A stretch of 64,000 bases of DNA from Skermanella stibiiresistens SB22 (GTDB taxonomy: Bacteria; Pseudomonadota; Alphaproteobacteria; Azospirillales; Azospirillaceae). The position numbers were made by a program, and so were the translations under genes. Shown one piece after another: positions 14,984 through 25,779 of the stretch. The stretch covers positions 248,001 through 312,000 of the forward strand of contig NZ_AVFL01000005.1 in the NCBI RefSeq assembly GCF_000576635.1. The letters are read 5' to 3'. The notes below the pieces were generated by a model. The model ran no database searches, had not been told where the DNA came from, and was given only the letters and a program-made list of their open reading frames with translations. The first letter of the stretch is position 1. The number at the start of each line of letters is the position of its first letter.

Positions 14984-16741
14984 TCATTCCCGCGGGATGG
15001 CCCGCGGGATGGCGGGCTCGACGATGCCGGCGGCGACGATCTCGGCCGCGTCGTCCTCCTTGATCCGCTCCAGCATCCGGAGCGCTATCTCGCGCTCGCC
15101 CATGACGGCCAAGGTGGCGCCCAGACTCGTTAGGTGCTCGACGGCGGCGTCGGTGTGGGCGCGGGCGACGATCTCCAGGGTCGGATTGGCCCTCCGCGCC
15201 TGCTCGACAACCTGCCCCGCCTCGAAAGCCTCGGGAACGGTCACGATCAGCCGGCGCGCGCCTTCCAGGTTGGCGGTGGCGAGGATCTGGGGATCGGCGG
15301 CGTTGCCGATCACGACCTCGGCGCCATCGCGCCGGGCTGCCGCGATCTCGTCGATCCGCTCCTCGAACACCAGAAGTGGCCGTCCGGCGGCGCGCAGGCC
15401 CGACCCGACCAAGGAGCCGACGCGGCCATAGCCGACCAGGATGTCGTGGCCCGACAGGGTGGTTGGAGACAGAGGCGGCGTGGCGGATTCGATCCGATCG
15501 CTGGGGTCCGCGAGTGGGAACTCGTCCGGCGAGTTCAGCATCTTCTTGTCCGGCGTCTTGCGGCGCCGCTCGACCACGGCGAAGATCAACGGGTTCAGCA
15601 TGATCGAGATGATGGCGCCGGCCAGGATCAGGTCGCGGCCCTCCTCCGGCATCACGCCCATGCCGACGCCAAGGCCGGCCAGGATGAACGAGAACTCGCC
15701 GATCTGCGCCAGACTGGCGGAGATGGTCATCGCCGTGCCGGTCGAACGGCCGAAGACCTTGACGATGCCGAAGGCCGCGATCGACTTGCCGACCACGATG
15801 ATCGCGACGGTGGCGAGCACGGCCCAAGGCGAACGGACCAGCACGCCGGGGTCGAACAGCATGCCTACCGACACGAAGAACAGCACGGCGAAGGCGTCGC
15901 GCAGCGGCAGCGCCTCCTCGGTGGCGCGCTGGCTCAAGGGGCTTTCGGCCAGCACCATGCCGGCGAAGAAGGCGCCCAAGGCGAAGGAGACGCCGAACAG
16001 CGCCGCGGCGCCATAGGCGATGCCCAGCGCGACCGCGTAGACCGACAGGCGGAACAGCTCCCGCGAGCCCGTGTGGGCGGCGTAATGCATGATCCAGGGG
16101 ATGATGCGCCGCCCGGCCACCAGCATGATGACGACGAAGGTCGCGACCTTGACCAGGGTGAACCCGGCCGAGAGGGCGATGGCCCGCCAGTCGGCGACCC
16201 CCTCCTGATCCGCCAGCAGTCCGACCACGGCCGGCAGCATGACGAGGACCATGACCATCGCCAGATCCTCGACGATCAGCCAGCCGACCGCGATCCGGCC
16301 GCGCTCGGTGTCGAGCACCCGCCGCTCCTGCAGGGCGCGGATCAGGACGACGGTGCTGGCGACCGACAAGGCGAGGCCGAACACGATACCGGCCCCCATC
16401 GTCCAGCCCAGCGACCAAGCCAGCGCCATGCCCAGGCCGGTGGCCACCGAGATCTGGACGACGGCGCCGGGCAGCGCGACCTTCCTGACCGACATCAAAT
16501 CCTTGAACGAGAAATGCAGGCCGACCGCGAACATCAGTAGGATCACGCCGATCTCGGCCAACTCGTTCGCCAACCCCTGGTCGGCGACGAAGCCCGGCGT
16601 GAAGGGTCCGACGACGATGCCAGCCAGCAGGTAACCGACCAATGGCGATATGCGGAATCGATGCGCCAAAAGCCCCAGCACGAAGGCTAGGGCGAGACCA
16701 ATGGCGATCACCGCGACGAGTGGCGTGTCATGCCCCGGCAC
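14984..16741 (-). CDS. ybaL: YbaL/Kef-type cation:proton antiporter
   Basis: A 585-residue inner-membrane monovalent cation/proton antiporter of the CPA2 group. About 12 membrane helices fill residues 8-385, with VGYLLAGIVVGPFTPG early and SFALGAFFAGMVLAESPL in the transport core. A cytoplasmic TrkA-N (RCK) domain follows, with the nucleotide motif GYGRVGS near residue 420, so gating by NAD(H) or a related ligand is expected. The start is GTG at 16741: GGAG lies 9 nt upstream, and the protein then begins VPGHDTPLVAVIAIG as in YbaL homologues. A TTG-started frame to 16765 would read through that ribosome site. The substrate may be K+ or Na+. Confidence 0.92.
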   Translation of the reverse strand: MPGHDTPLVAVIAIGLALAFVLGLLAHRFRISPLVGYLLAGIVVGPFTPGFVADQGLANELAEIGVILLMFAVGLHFSFKDLMSVRKVALPGAVVQISVATGLGMALAWSLGWTMGAGIVFGLALSVASTVVLIRALQERRVLDTERGRIAVGWLIVEDLAMVMVLVMLPAVVGLLADQEGVADWRAIALSAGFTLVKVATFVVIMLVAGRRIIPWIMHYAAHTGSRELFRLSVYAVALGIAYGAAALFGVSFALGAFFAGMVLAESPLSQRATEEALPLRDAFAVLFFVSVGMLFDPGVLVRSPWAVLATVAIIVVGKSIAAFGIVKVFGRSTGTAMTISASLAQIGEFSFILAGLGVGMGVMPEEGRDLILAGAIISIMLNPLIFAVVERRRKTPDKKMLNSPDEFPLADPSDRIESATPPLSPTTLSGHDILVGYGRVGSLVGSGLRAAGRPLLVFEERIDEIAAARRDGAEVVIGNAADPQILATANLEGARRLIVTVPEAFEAGQVVEQARRANPTLEIVARAHTDAAVEHLTSLGATLAVMGEREIALRMLERIKEDDAAEIVAAGIVEPAIPRAIPRE

Positions 16742-16832
16742 TATGCAATTCTCCTCAAATATCAATCATCAGCAATGCTCCTGCCATAGCTGATAGATGG
16801 ATCCCAAACGATCTGTTTCAACCAAAATGACG

Positions 16833-16867
16833 CATCTTGACCTTTTCATCCGTGCGCCCATCTTGAC
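16833..16867 (+). promoter_or_regulatory. Repeated CATCTTGAC upstream of the XRE gene
   Basis: The 9-mer CATCTTGAC occurs at 16833-16841 and 16859-16867, 26 nt apart, in the 129-bp gap between ybaL and the XRE gene. It is a candidate pair of regulator half sites; no clear -10 box was found with it. Confidence 0.35.
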
Positions 16868-16870
16868 GCA

Positions 16871-17137
16871 ATGCCGCTGACCCCCGAACAATGCCGAGCC
16901 GCGCGAGCGCTCTTGGACTGGACCCAGGACGAACTGGCCGCCCACGCCGAAGTGAGCCGCAGCACCGTGCGCGGCTTCGAAGGCGGTCAGCACGACCTCC
17001 AACGCGCCACCACCGCCGCGATCCGCCGCGCCCTGGAGTCAGGCGGCGTTATCTTCCTGGACGCCGAGGACGATTGTGGACCGGGCGTCAGGCTGGCGGG
17101 GGCTGGAGTCGAGGAGGACGAGGAGCCGGGCGGTTAG
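16871..17137 (+). CDS. Small XRE-family helix-turn-helix protein
   Basis: An 88-residue DNA-binding protein. Residues 5-60 make one Cro/CI-type HTH: QCRAARALLDWTQDELAAHAEVSRSTVRGFEGG, with the recognition helix around SRSTVRGFE. The tail is acidic (EEDEEPGG) and contains FLDAEDDCGPGVRL, a pattern common in small solo XRE regulators of alphaproteobacteria. Targets are unknown; the repeated CATCTTGAC just upstream could be its own operator. It lies 27 nt before the AI-2E transporter gene and divergent from ybaL. Confidence 0.82.
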   Translation: MPLTPEQCRAARALLDWTQDELAAHAEVSRSTVRGFEGGQHDLQRATTAAIRRALESGGVIFLDAEDDCGPGVRLAGAGVEEDEEPGG

Positions 17138-17163
17138 CTTCACAGGATGGACGGGCGGACGAT

Positions 17164-18210
17164 ATGAACATCATCACCGCGTGGTTCCACCGGAATTTCG
17201 CCAATCCCCAGGTGGTGCTCCTCGCCATCCTGCTGATCGCCGGCTTCGGTGTCCTGACATTCGCCGCCGACACCCTGGCGCCGCTGATCGCCAGCATCGT
17301 AGTGGCTTACCTGCTTGACGGGATGATCACGCTGCTGGAGCGGCGCGGCGTGCCGCGCGGGTTGGCGGTGGGTGTCGTGTTCACCGTGTTCTTGGCGTGC
17401 CTGCTGGGGATCTTCCTGATCCTGCTGCCCCTGCTGCTGGTCCAGGTGGCCCAGCTCGTCCAGCAGCTTCCCGCCATCCTCGCCCGGACGCAGGATCTGA
17501 TCCTGGGACTGCCGGAACGGTATCCCGACCTTTTCGAGGACCAACAGATCCGCGAGTTCCTGGCGTCGTTGCGGAACGACCTGATAAACATGGGCCAGCG
17601 CATCCTGAGCGCCTCGGTCTCGTGGCTGCCGGCGCTGGTCAACGTGGTGGTCTACCTCATCCTGATGCCGATGCTGGTGTTCTTCTTCCTGAAGGACAAG
17701 GCGCTGATCCTCGGCTGGGTCCTGCGCTTCCTGCCGCCGGAAAGGCCGCTTGCGGAGCAGGTCTGGCGCGAGGTCGACGCGGAGATCGGCGGCTATGTCC
17801 GCGGCAAGATCTACGAACTCCTGATCGTCTCGGTGGTAACCTACCTCGCCTTCGCGCCGCTTGGCCTCCAGTTCGCCCCGCTGCTGGCGATCACGACCGG
17901 CCTGTCCACCTTCATCCCCTATATCGGGGTGGCGCTGGCCGCCATCCCGGTCGCCGTGATCGCCTACGCCCAGTGGGGAACCGGGCCGGACTTCCTCTGG
18001 GTGATGGGCGCCTACGCCGTGATCCAGCTGATCGACGGCAACGTCCTGGCGCCTCTCCTCCTGGCGGAGGTCGTCAACCTGCACCCCACGGCGGTCATCG
18101 TCGCCTTGCTGGTGTTCGGCGGCATCTGGGGCTTCTGGGGAATCTTCTTCGCCATTCCGCTGGCAACTCTTGTCCACGCCGTGCTGAACGCTTGGCCGCG
18201 GGTCAGGTGA
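17164..18210 (+). CDS. AI-2E family (PerM-type) transporter
   Basis: A 348-residue inner-membrane protein with about eight helices arranged as in the AI-2E exporter/PerM family. There are two N-terminal helices (LLAILLIAGFGVLTFAADTLAPLIASIVVAYLL), a central amphipathic part rich in Leu and Gln (residues 90-140), then LMPMLVFFFLKDK and the signature GLSTFIPYIGVALAAIPVA near residues 245-265. The start is ATG 17164. Family members export small molecules, including autoinducer-2 in one case and Na+ in another, so the substrate is open. It is followed by a hairpin at 18224 and a convergent gene. Confidence 0.92.
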   Translation: MNIITAWFHRNFANPQVVLLAILLIAGFGVLTFAADTLAPLIASIVVAYLLDGMITLLERRGVPRGLAVGVVFTVFLACLLGIFLILLPLLLVQVAQLVQQLPAILARTQDLILGLPERYPDLFEDQQIREFLASLRNDLINMGQRILSASVSWLPALVNVVVYLILMPMLVFFFLKDKALILGWVLRFLPPERPLAEQVWREVDAEIGGYVRGKIYELLIVSVVTYLAFAPLGLQFAPLLAITTGLSTFIPYIGVALAAIPVAVIAYAQWGTGPDFLWVMGAYAVIQLIDGNVLAPLLLAEVVNLHPTAVIVALLVFGGIWGFWGIFFAIPLATLVHAVLNAWPRVR

Positions 18211-18223
18211 GCGCCGACGGCTT

Positions 18224-18254
18224 CCGCCGCCCCCACGCAGGGCGGGGACGGCGG
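18224..18254. terminator. GC-rich hairpin between convergent genes
   Basis: CCGCCG then CCCC (from 18224) pairs with GGGG, a bulged A, then CGGCGG (to 18254), a stem of about 10 bp. It lies between the ends of the AI-2E transporter (plus) and the basic hypothetical gene (minus). No T-tract follows, so it may act with Rho. Confidence 0.45.
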
Positions 18255-18279
18255 ATCGGACTTGGACCCGACGGATCCG

Positions 18280-18801
18280 TCAGTCGGAATCGCGGCGGGC
18301 TTGGCTGTCCTTGACCGACTGGGAGGCCCGGCCGATCTCCCGCGGATCGAGCGTCGCCGGCGCTTTCTGGTTCTCCACCATCTTCATGGAGCCGTTCGCG
18401 GTCCTGTCGGAACTCGGATGGTGGCGGACACGGTTCTGGCGCTTCAATTCCAAAGCGCGCTTGGCGATGTCGCTTTGGCCTTCATCGGTCTCGGCTTTCT
18501 CGATCCGCGCCAACTCGCGGTTGACCCGTTTCAGGGCACCGGTGAAAATCTTCCGTTTGGTCTCGGTGCCGGAATTGTCACTGGCCGGCGCGATGCCCCG
18601 AGGCTCCGCTTTTCCACGCATCTCACGGCGTTGTTGCTGGGCGCGGTCCCGAGCCTTACTCCTGTAATCCCGCAGTACTCTCAAGACATCCGATAGCTCT
18701 TTCTTGGAAAGCCCACAGATGTTTGGATAATGGGTGCGCTCGACAATTTCAAACTCATTGGAGGCCAGCATCCGTTTCTCGGCGGATATGGGAATTCCCA
18801 T
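18280..18801 (-). CDS. Basic hypothetical protein, 173 residues
   Basis: I do not recognise a named domain. The protein is highly charged and helical. A short N-terminal part (AEKRMLASNEFEIVERTHYPNI) is followed by SKKELSDVLRVLRDYRSKARD, the very basic AQQQRREMRGKAEPRG, a helix LKRVNRELARIEKAE and a disordered tail. This layout is familiar from conserved hypothetical proteins of Azospirillum-like bacteria and suggests nucleic-acid or ribosome binding, which is inference only. The start is ATG 18801, with GGAG 8 nt upstream; a longer open frame to 18930 has no better site. Convergent with the AI-2E gene and divergent from nhaA. Confidence 0.75.
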   Translation of the reverse strand: MGIPISAEKRMLASNEFEIVERTHYPNICGLSKKELSDVLRVLRDYRSKARDRAQQQRREMRGKAEPRGIAPASDNSGTETKRKIFTGALKRVNRELARIEKAETDEGQSDIAKRALELKRQNRVRHHPSSDRTANGSMKMVENQKAPATLDPREIGRASQSVKDSQARRDSD

Positions 18802-19029
18802 TGTTTTATCTCCATTCTCATGTCGAGAAGCCCTATTTGGACTTCGATCGTCGTTTTCCCAGTCCCTCCAAACGCCTTTGTTGTCGAAATTCCCGAGCAT
18901 AGACCCATCTGGACGGGAACCCGCCTTCATCGCGCGGGCGTACCGGTCGAAGACCGGACGGTCCGCGCGGTGTGAGACGTTTCCGCGCGTCCCGCACCTC
19001 CCATTCCCCTGATACGGAAAAGACAGAGA

Positions 19030-20235
19030 ATGGCATCCAACACTTCGCCCCGGTGGTCGCGGCCCTTATCGATGCTTCGCCAGTTCATCCATATGGAGGC
19101 GTCCGGTGGACTGGTCCTGATGGCGGCGGCGGCCGCGGCCATGGTGGTGGCGAATTCACCTTTGGCGCAGACCTATTTCACCGTCCTGAATTCCTATGTT
19201 TTTGGATTGAGTGTCGGCCACTGGATCAACGACGCCTTGATGGCGATCTTCTTCCTGCTGGTCGGTCTGGAGATCAAGCGCGAGTTCCTGGACGGCCAGC
19301 TGTCCACCTGGTCCAGGCGTGTCCTCCCCGGCGCCGCCGCGGTTGGCGGCATGCTGGCGCCAGCATTGATCTACATCGCCTTCAACCTGAACACGCCGGA
19401 GACCCTGGCCGGATGGGCGATCCCCGCCGCCACGGATATCGCCTTCGCCCTGGGCGTGCTGTCGTTGCTGGGTTCGCGGGTGCCGATGTCGCTCCGCGTC
19501 TTCCTGACGGCCCTGGCGATCCTCGACGACCTGGGCGCCGTCCTGATCATCGCCGTCTTCTACACGGCGGATTTGTCGTTGTTCAACCTGGGGATGGCGG
19601 CCGTCGTGCTGCTCTGCCTGATCGGGCTGAACCGGTTCGGCGTCGCCAAGCTGTGGCCCTACCTGGTACTGGCTCCCGTCCTGTGGTTCTTCGTGTTCCA
19701 GTCCGGAATCCACGCCACCCTGGCCGGCGTGGCGTTGGCCCTGACCATTCCGCTGACCCAAAGCAAGGGCCGCCCGGACGACGCCCACTCGCCCCTGCAC
19801 CGCTTGGAGCACGCGCTGGTTGGTTGGGTCGCCTTCCTCGTCATCCCGATCTTCGGCTTCGCCAACGCCGGTGTCTCGCTGGCCGGACTGGACGCCTCGA
19901 TCCTCACCGGGCCCGTGCCGCTGGGCATCGCGGTGGCCTTGTTCGTCGGCAAGCAGATCGGCGTGTTCGGCGCCGCCTGGGCCGTCATCCGGCTGGGAGC
20001 CGCCGACCTGCCGATCGGCGCCACCATGGCGCAACTCTATGGCGTGGCCCTGCTGTGCGGCATCGGCTTCACCATGAGCCTGTTCATCGGCGTGCTGGCT
20101 TTCCCGACCAGTCCCGAACTGGTGGATTCGGTCAAGGTCGGCGTGCTGGCGGGCTCGCTGGTGTCGGGCTTGGTCGGCTGGGCGGTCCTGATGAAGGCGC
20201 CGCGCGAGGCCATGCCCGTGACCAAGGCGGCGTGA
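19030..20235 (+). CDS. nhaA: Na+/H+ antiporter NhaA
   Basis: A 401-residue inner-membrane sodium/proton antiporter that sets internal pH and sodium. All family hallmarks are present: the [10 protein letters not shown] start, [40 protein letters not shown] with Asp136, and AILDDLGAV with the ion-binding pair Asp166-Asp167. About 12 membrane helices are predicted. The stop is followed 8 nt later by a strong GC-rich palindrome. A 228-bp gap upstream separates it from the divergent hypothetical gene and should contain its promoter. Confidence 0.96.
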   Translation: MASNTSPRWSRPLSMLRQFIHMEASGGLVLMAAAAAAMVVANSPLAQTYFTVLNSYVFGLSVGHWINDALMAIFFLLVGLEIKREFLDGQLSTWSRRVLPGAAAVGGMLAPALIYIAFNLNTPETLAGWAIPAATDIAFALGVLSLLGSRVPMSLRVFLTALAILDDLGAVLIIAVFYTADLSLFNLGMAAVVLLCLIGLNRFGVAKLWPYLVLAPVLWFFVFQSGIHATLAGVALALTIPLTQSKGRPDDAHSPLHRLEHALVGWVAFLVIPIFGFANAGVSLAGLDASILTGPVPLGIAVALFVGKQIGVFGAAWAVIRLGAADLPIGATMAQLYGVALLCGIGFTMSLFIGVLAFPTSPELVDSVKVGVLAGSLVSGLVGWAVLMKAPREAMPVTKAA

Positions 20236-20243
20236 GCTCGGTT

Positions 20244-20273
20244 GGCTGGCGGCTCCGCGCGGAGCCGCCAGCC
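20244..20273. terminator. Perfect 15+15 bp palindrome between nhaA and the sugar ABC operon
   Basis: GGCTGGCGGCTCCGC at 20244-20258 is followed immediately by its exact complement at 20259-20273. It lies between two convergent units (nhaA stop 20235, substrate-binding gene stop 20286), so it can terminate both. It lacks a T-tract. Confidence 0.75.
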
Positions 20274-20285
20274 CAGGGTTCGTCG

Positions 20286-21248
20286 TTAGAACGGCGAGTC
20301 CGGGAAGTAGAACTCCTTCGCGTTGTCCTTGGTGATCAGAACCGAGGGGATAATCGTGGTCGCCGGCAGCGCCTCACCCTTCAGACGGGCTTCCGCCGTC
20401 ATCTTGATGGCGTCGTAGATGAATTTCGGCGAGTAGGACACGTTGGCCTGGATGCGCGGGTCCTTGGCGTCGATCAGCGTCTTGATCATGCCCTTGGCCC
20501 CGGCGCCGCCGAACACGATCTTGATGTCGTCGCGCTTGGCCTGCTCGATCGCCTTCAGCACGCCGATCGCCATGTCGTCGTCGGCGGCCCAGACGGCGTC
20601 GATCTGCTTGAACCGGGTCAGGTAGTCCTGCATCACCTTGAAGGCGTCGTCGCGGTTCCAGTTGGCGTATTTGGCGTCGAGCAGCTTGATGTCGGGATAG
20701 GCCTTCATCACGCCGTTGAAGGCGTCCATCCGCTCGTTGTCGAGCGTGGTGGCGATGCCGCGCAGCGCCACGATGTTACCCTTGCCGTCCAATGTCTTGG
20801 CGATGTACTCGGCCGGCACCTTGCCGAACGCGGTGTTGTCGCCGGAGACATAGGCGTCCTGCGCGCTGGTGTCGGTCAGGCCGCGGTCGACCACCGTGAC
20901 GTAGACGCCCTTGCCCTTGACCTGCGCCACCGGCTTGGTCAGCGCCGCGGATTCGAATGGGAAGATCACCAACGCGTTGATCTTGTTGGCGGTCGCCAGG
21001 TCCTGGAGCTGGTTCGCCTGCTCACCGGCGTTGGCCGCCGTCTTGATCGTGACCTTCAGGTCGGGGTTCGCCTTTTCCAGCTCCTTCTTGGCCTCGTTCG
21101 CCCACCAGACGATGCCGGCGGTGAAGCTGTGGGTGGCGGCCGGGATGGCGACGCCCAGGTTCACCTTGTTCTGGGCGAAGGCGGCGCCGGGTGCGGCGAG
21201 CGCCACCGCGGTGACGGCGATGGCGAGCAGGTGTTTCTTGAGTTTCAT
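20286..21248 (-). CDS. Sugar ABC transporter substrate-binding protein (CUT2 type)
   Basis: A 320-residue periplasmic protein of the RbsB/YtfQ family (Peripla_BP_4). The signal peptide is MKLKKHLLAIAVTAVALAAPGAAFA, cleaved before QNKVNLGV. Typical pieces are TAANAGEQANQLQDLATANKINALVIFP, VDRGL.D near residue 120, and AVWAADDDMAIGVLKAIEQA. The ligand is probably a pentose, hexose or polyol but cannot be named from sequence. It is the last gene of the ROK-ATPase-permease-SBP set, 42 nt after the permease stop. Its stop is followed by the shared palindrome at 20244. Confidence 0.93.
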   Translation of the reverse strand: MKLKKHLLAIAVTAVALAAPGAAFAQNKVNLGVAIPAATHSFTAGIVWWANEAKKELEKANPDLKVTIKTAANAGEQANQLQDLATANKINALVIFPFESAALTKPVAQVKGKGVYVTVVDRGLTDTSAQDAYVSGDNTAFGKVPAEYIAKTLDGKGNIVALRGIATTLDNERMDAFNGVMKAYPDIKLLDAKYANWNRDDAFKVMQDYLTRFKQIDAVWAADDDMAIGVLKAIEQAKRDDIKIVFGGAGAKGMIKTLIDAKDPRIQANVSYSPKFIYDAIKMTAEARLKGEALPATTIIPSVLITKDNAKEFYFPDSPF

Positions 21249-21290
21249 GGTCGTTATCCTCCCCGGATGATCGAGTTGTTGGTTTTCGGG

Positions 21291-22298
<1,008 letters not shown>

Positions 22299-22299
22299 C

Positions 22300-23843
<1,544 letters not shown>

Positions 23844-23847
<4 letters not shown>

Positions 23848-25115
23848 GCCCGGCCCTCCTCTGGCTGGAAGCCGCGCGTCCGGCTCCAACCGCGCCCCAG
23901 GTCCCTGCCCCAGCCCCTCATGGCCTCGCGCATCCCCAGCACGCCGGCACCGACCAGCGCGGCGTCCTCGCCGGACGGCATGTACTGGATCTCCAGGTTG
24001 CGGGTCGAGAGCGCCAGCGAGCGCTGATAGACGCTCTGCCGGACCGAGGCCAGCAGCAGCGGCCCGACGCGGGCGGCAGGCCCGCCGATGAAGACGTGGG
24101 ACGGGTTGAAGAAATTGACGACCGAGGCCAGCATCTGCCCGATCAGCCCGCCCGCGCGCTGGATGATCATGTTGGACGCGACGTCGCCCGCCCGGCTGGC
24201 TTGGGCGACATCCTGGAAGTCGATCGAGCGGTCGGGGCTGGCGGCCCGCGATTCGGCCAGCATCCCCGCCAGCATCGCGCTCTCGCCGGACAGGGCGGCC
24301 TCGACGCCCATCCGCGCGATGGCGGGACCGGCGGCCATCGCCTCGACGCAGCCGATGTTGCCGCAGTGGCAGCGGGGGCCATGGCTATCGACGCAGATAT
24401 GGCCGACATCGCCGGCGGAGCCGTTGGCGCCTCGGTAGACCTCGCCATGGCAGACGATGCCGCAGCCGATGCCGGTGCTGACCTTGATGACGAGGAAGTT
24501 TTGCAGCGTCCGGCGCAGGTGCCAAAGCTCGCCCAGCGCCATCAGGTTGACGTCGTTGTCGACGAAGATCGGCGCCGCGTAGTCGGATCTCATGTCGGCG
24601 CGGATCGAGAAGCCGTCCCATTCCGGCATAAGCGGCGGCGCCACCAGTTCGGCCGCCTCGAAATTGACCGGGCCGGGAACGCCGATGCCGATCCCCAGCA
24701 CTTGGCGCGGATCGGCGCCGCATTGGGCCAGCAGATCGCGCATCGCCGCCCTGACGCGGGCCAGCACCAGCCCCGGTCCGCGCCGCACGTTGATGTCCTC
24801 GCCGTGACGCGCCAGCACGTGGAGATCGGGGGTCATGACCGCGATGTCGAACCGTGTGGCGTCGAGGTCGACACCCAGCACGACACCCAGCCCTCGGTGG
24901 AGCCGGATCGTCTCGGCGCGCCGCCCGCCGGTCGAGTCACGGGGACCGGTTTCCTCGATGATGCCCTGATCGAGCAGGCTCGCGATGATTGAATTGGCGC
25001 GTGTCTTGGAGAACGCCGCCCGTGTCGACACCGTGTCGCGGGACAGTCCCGGAGACCAGAACGTCAGGTCCAGCACGGCCAATTCGCTGGCCGACAGGTC
25101 AGACCACGGGTTCAT
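23844..25115 (-). CDS. ROK-family transcriptional regulator
   Basis: A 423-residue NagC/XylR-type regulator. A winged HTH (LSRDTVSTRAAFSKTRANSIIASLLDQGII) occupies residues 24-54. The ROK sugar-kinase-like domain has DLDATRFDIAVM, GIGIGVPGPVN, DNDVNLMALGEL and the zinc motif CHCGNIGCVEA near residue 250. It probably represses the ABC importer encoded behind it and responds to the imported sugar or its phosphate. The first 90 residues and the overlap with the ATPase gene show it is a regulator and not a free kinase. It heads the operon; the promoter should lie in 25116-25270. Confidence 0.92.
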
Positions 25116-25373
25116 GACGGCTCACTCGGTCGACTCCCCTTGCCAGCCGTCTCATCGCGGCTTGGAGATCAGGCTAGATGCGAAGCTTTTGACCGTCAAG
25201 CGACAACTTCGGCCTGATTATGCGATGTTTGGCCTTTTTTGGTCTAAAGTCGCGGCCGTTGCGAGGGGTGTTGATAAGGTACACCCACCTTGTCTGTTGA
25301 TGTATTCTGCGCCCCTGGATGCCGGGTACCCCGGTGGTGGGCCATCAGCCCGGTCGAGCAGGCGGCGAATGTC

Positions 25374-25520
25374 ATGGCTATGCGACAAGTGATCAACGCC
25401 ATTGAAGACGAAGATCTTCCGATCACGGCGATAAACGCGGCCGGAGGCGCTTTCGATTGGTTGGCGGAAGAGCCCGACCTGTACGATGACGCGGACTTGG
25501 TAGAACGCTATCGGCCATGA
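25374..25520 (+). CDS. Possible small ORF or gene remnant, 48 residues
   Basis: The frame from ATG 25374 encodes an acidic 48-residue peptide with protein-like composition (RQVINAIEDEDLPITAIN, then FDWLAEEPDLYDDADL). The WLAEEPDLYDDADL ending looks like the C-terminal tail of a small antitoxin-like or hypothetical protein. The frame stays open upstream to 25290, but those residues look random. No clear ribosome site is present. It could be a decayed gene; I do not assign a function. Confidence 0.3.
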   Translation: MAMRQVINAIEDEDLPITAINAAGGAFDWLAEEPDLYDDADLVERYRP

Positions 25521-25693
25521 TGACCGCCCCATTTCGAGCGATTATTGCTACCGACTTTTCCGCTCCCTGATCTTTCCGCAGGCGAACGTCGCCCCGCCCT
25601 TGTCGTTTCCATTGATAATGATCGTCGGGGAATGTTGTGGTGGCTTGTACCAACAGTTATGAATAATGACCAGTCTCGAATGAACGTCCCACG

Positions 25694-25728
25694 GTAGGTC
25701 GGATAAAGCGAAGCGGCATCCGACCTAC
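25694..25728. repeat. REP-like inverted repeat
   Basis: GTAGGTCGGAT (25694-25704) and its complement ATCCGACCTAC (25718-25728) flank a 13-nt loop containing AAGCGAAGCGG. The GTCGGAT...ATCCGAC pattern resembles the dispersed REP-type hairpins seen in many proteobacteria. It sits 51 bp beyond the end of the RND transporter gene and could also help terminate it. Only one copy was noticed in this window. Confidence 0.6.
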
Positions 25729-25779
25729 GAGAAGTCTGACAAACTCGCGACCATTCATATTATTATTCTGGAAAGACGT

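Larger units (their letters stand above)
25116..25779. other. Gene-poor gap of 664 bp
   Basis: The right-hand 150 bp next to the ROK gene (25116-25270) should hold its promoter and is clearly lower in G+C than its surroundings (runs of T around 25234-25240). The rest holds one doubtful 48-codon ORF (25374-25520) and the REP-like hairpin at 25694-25728. I see no other gene, tRNA or mobile element. Confidence 0.6.
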
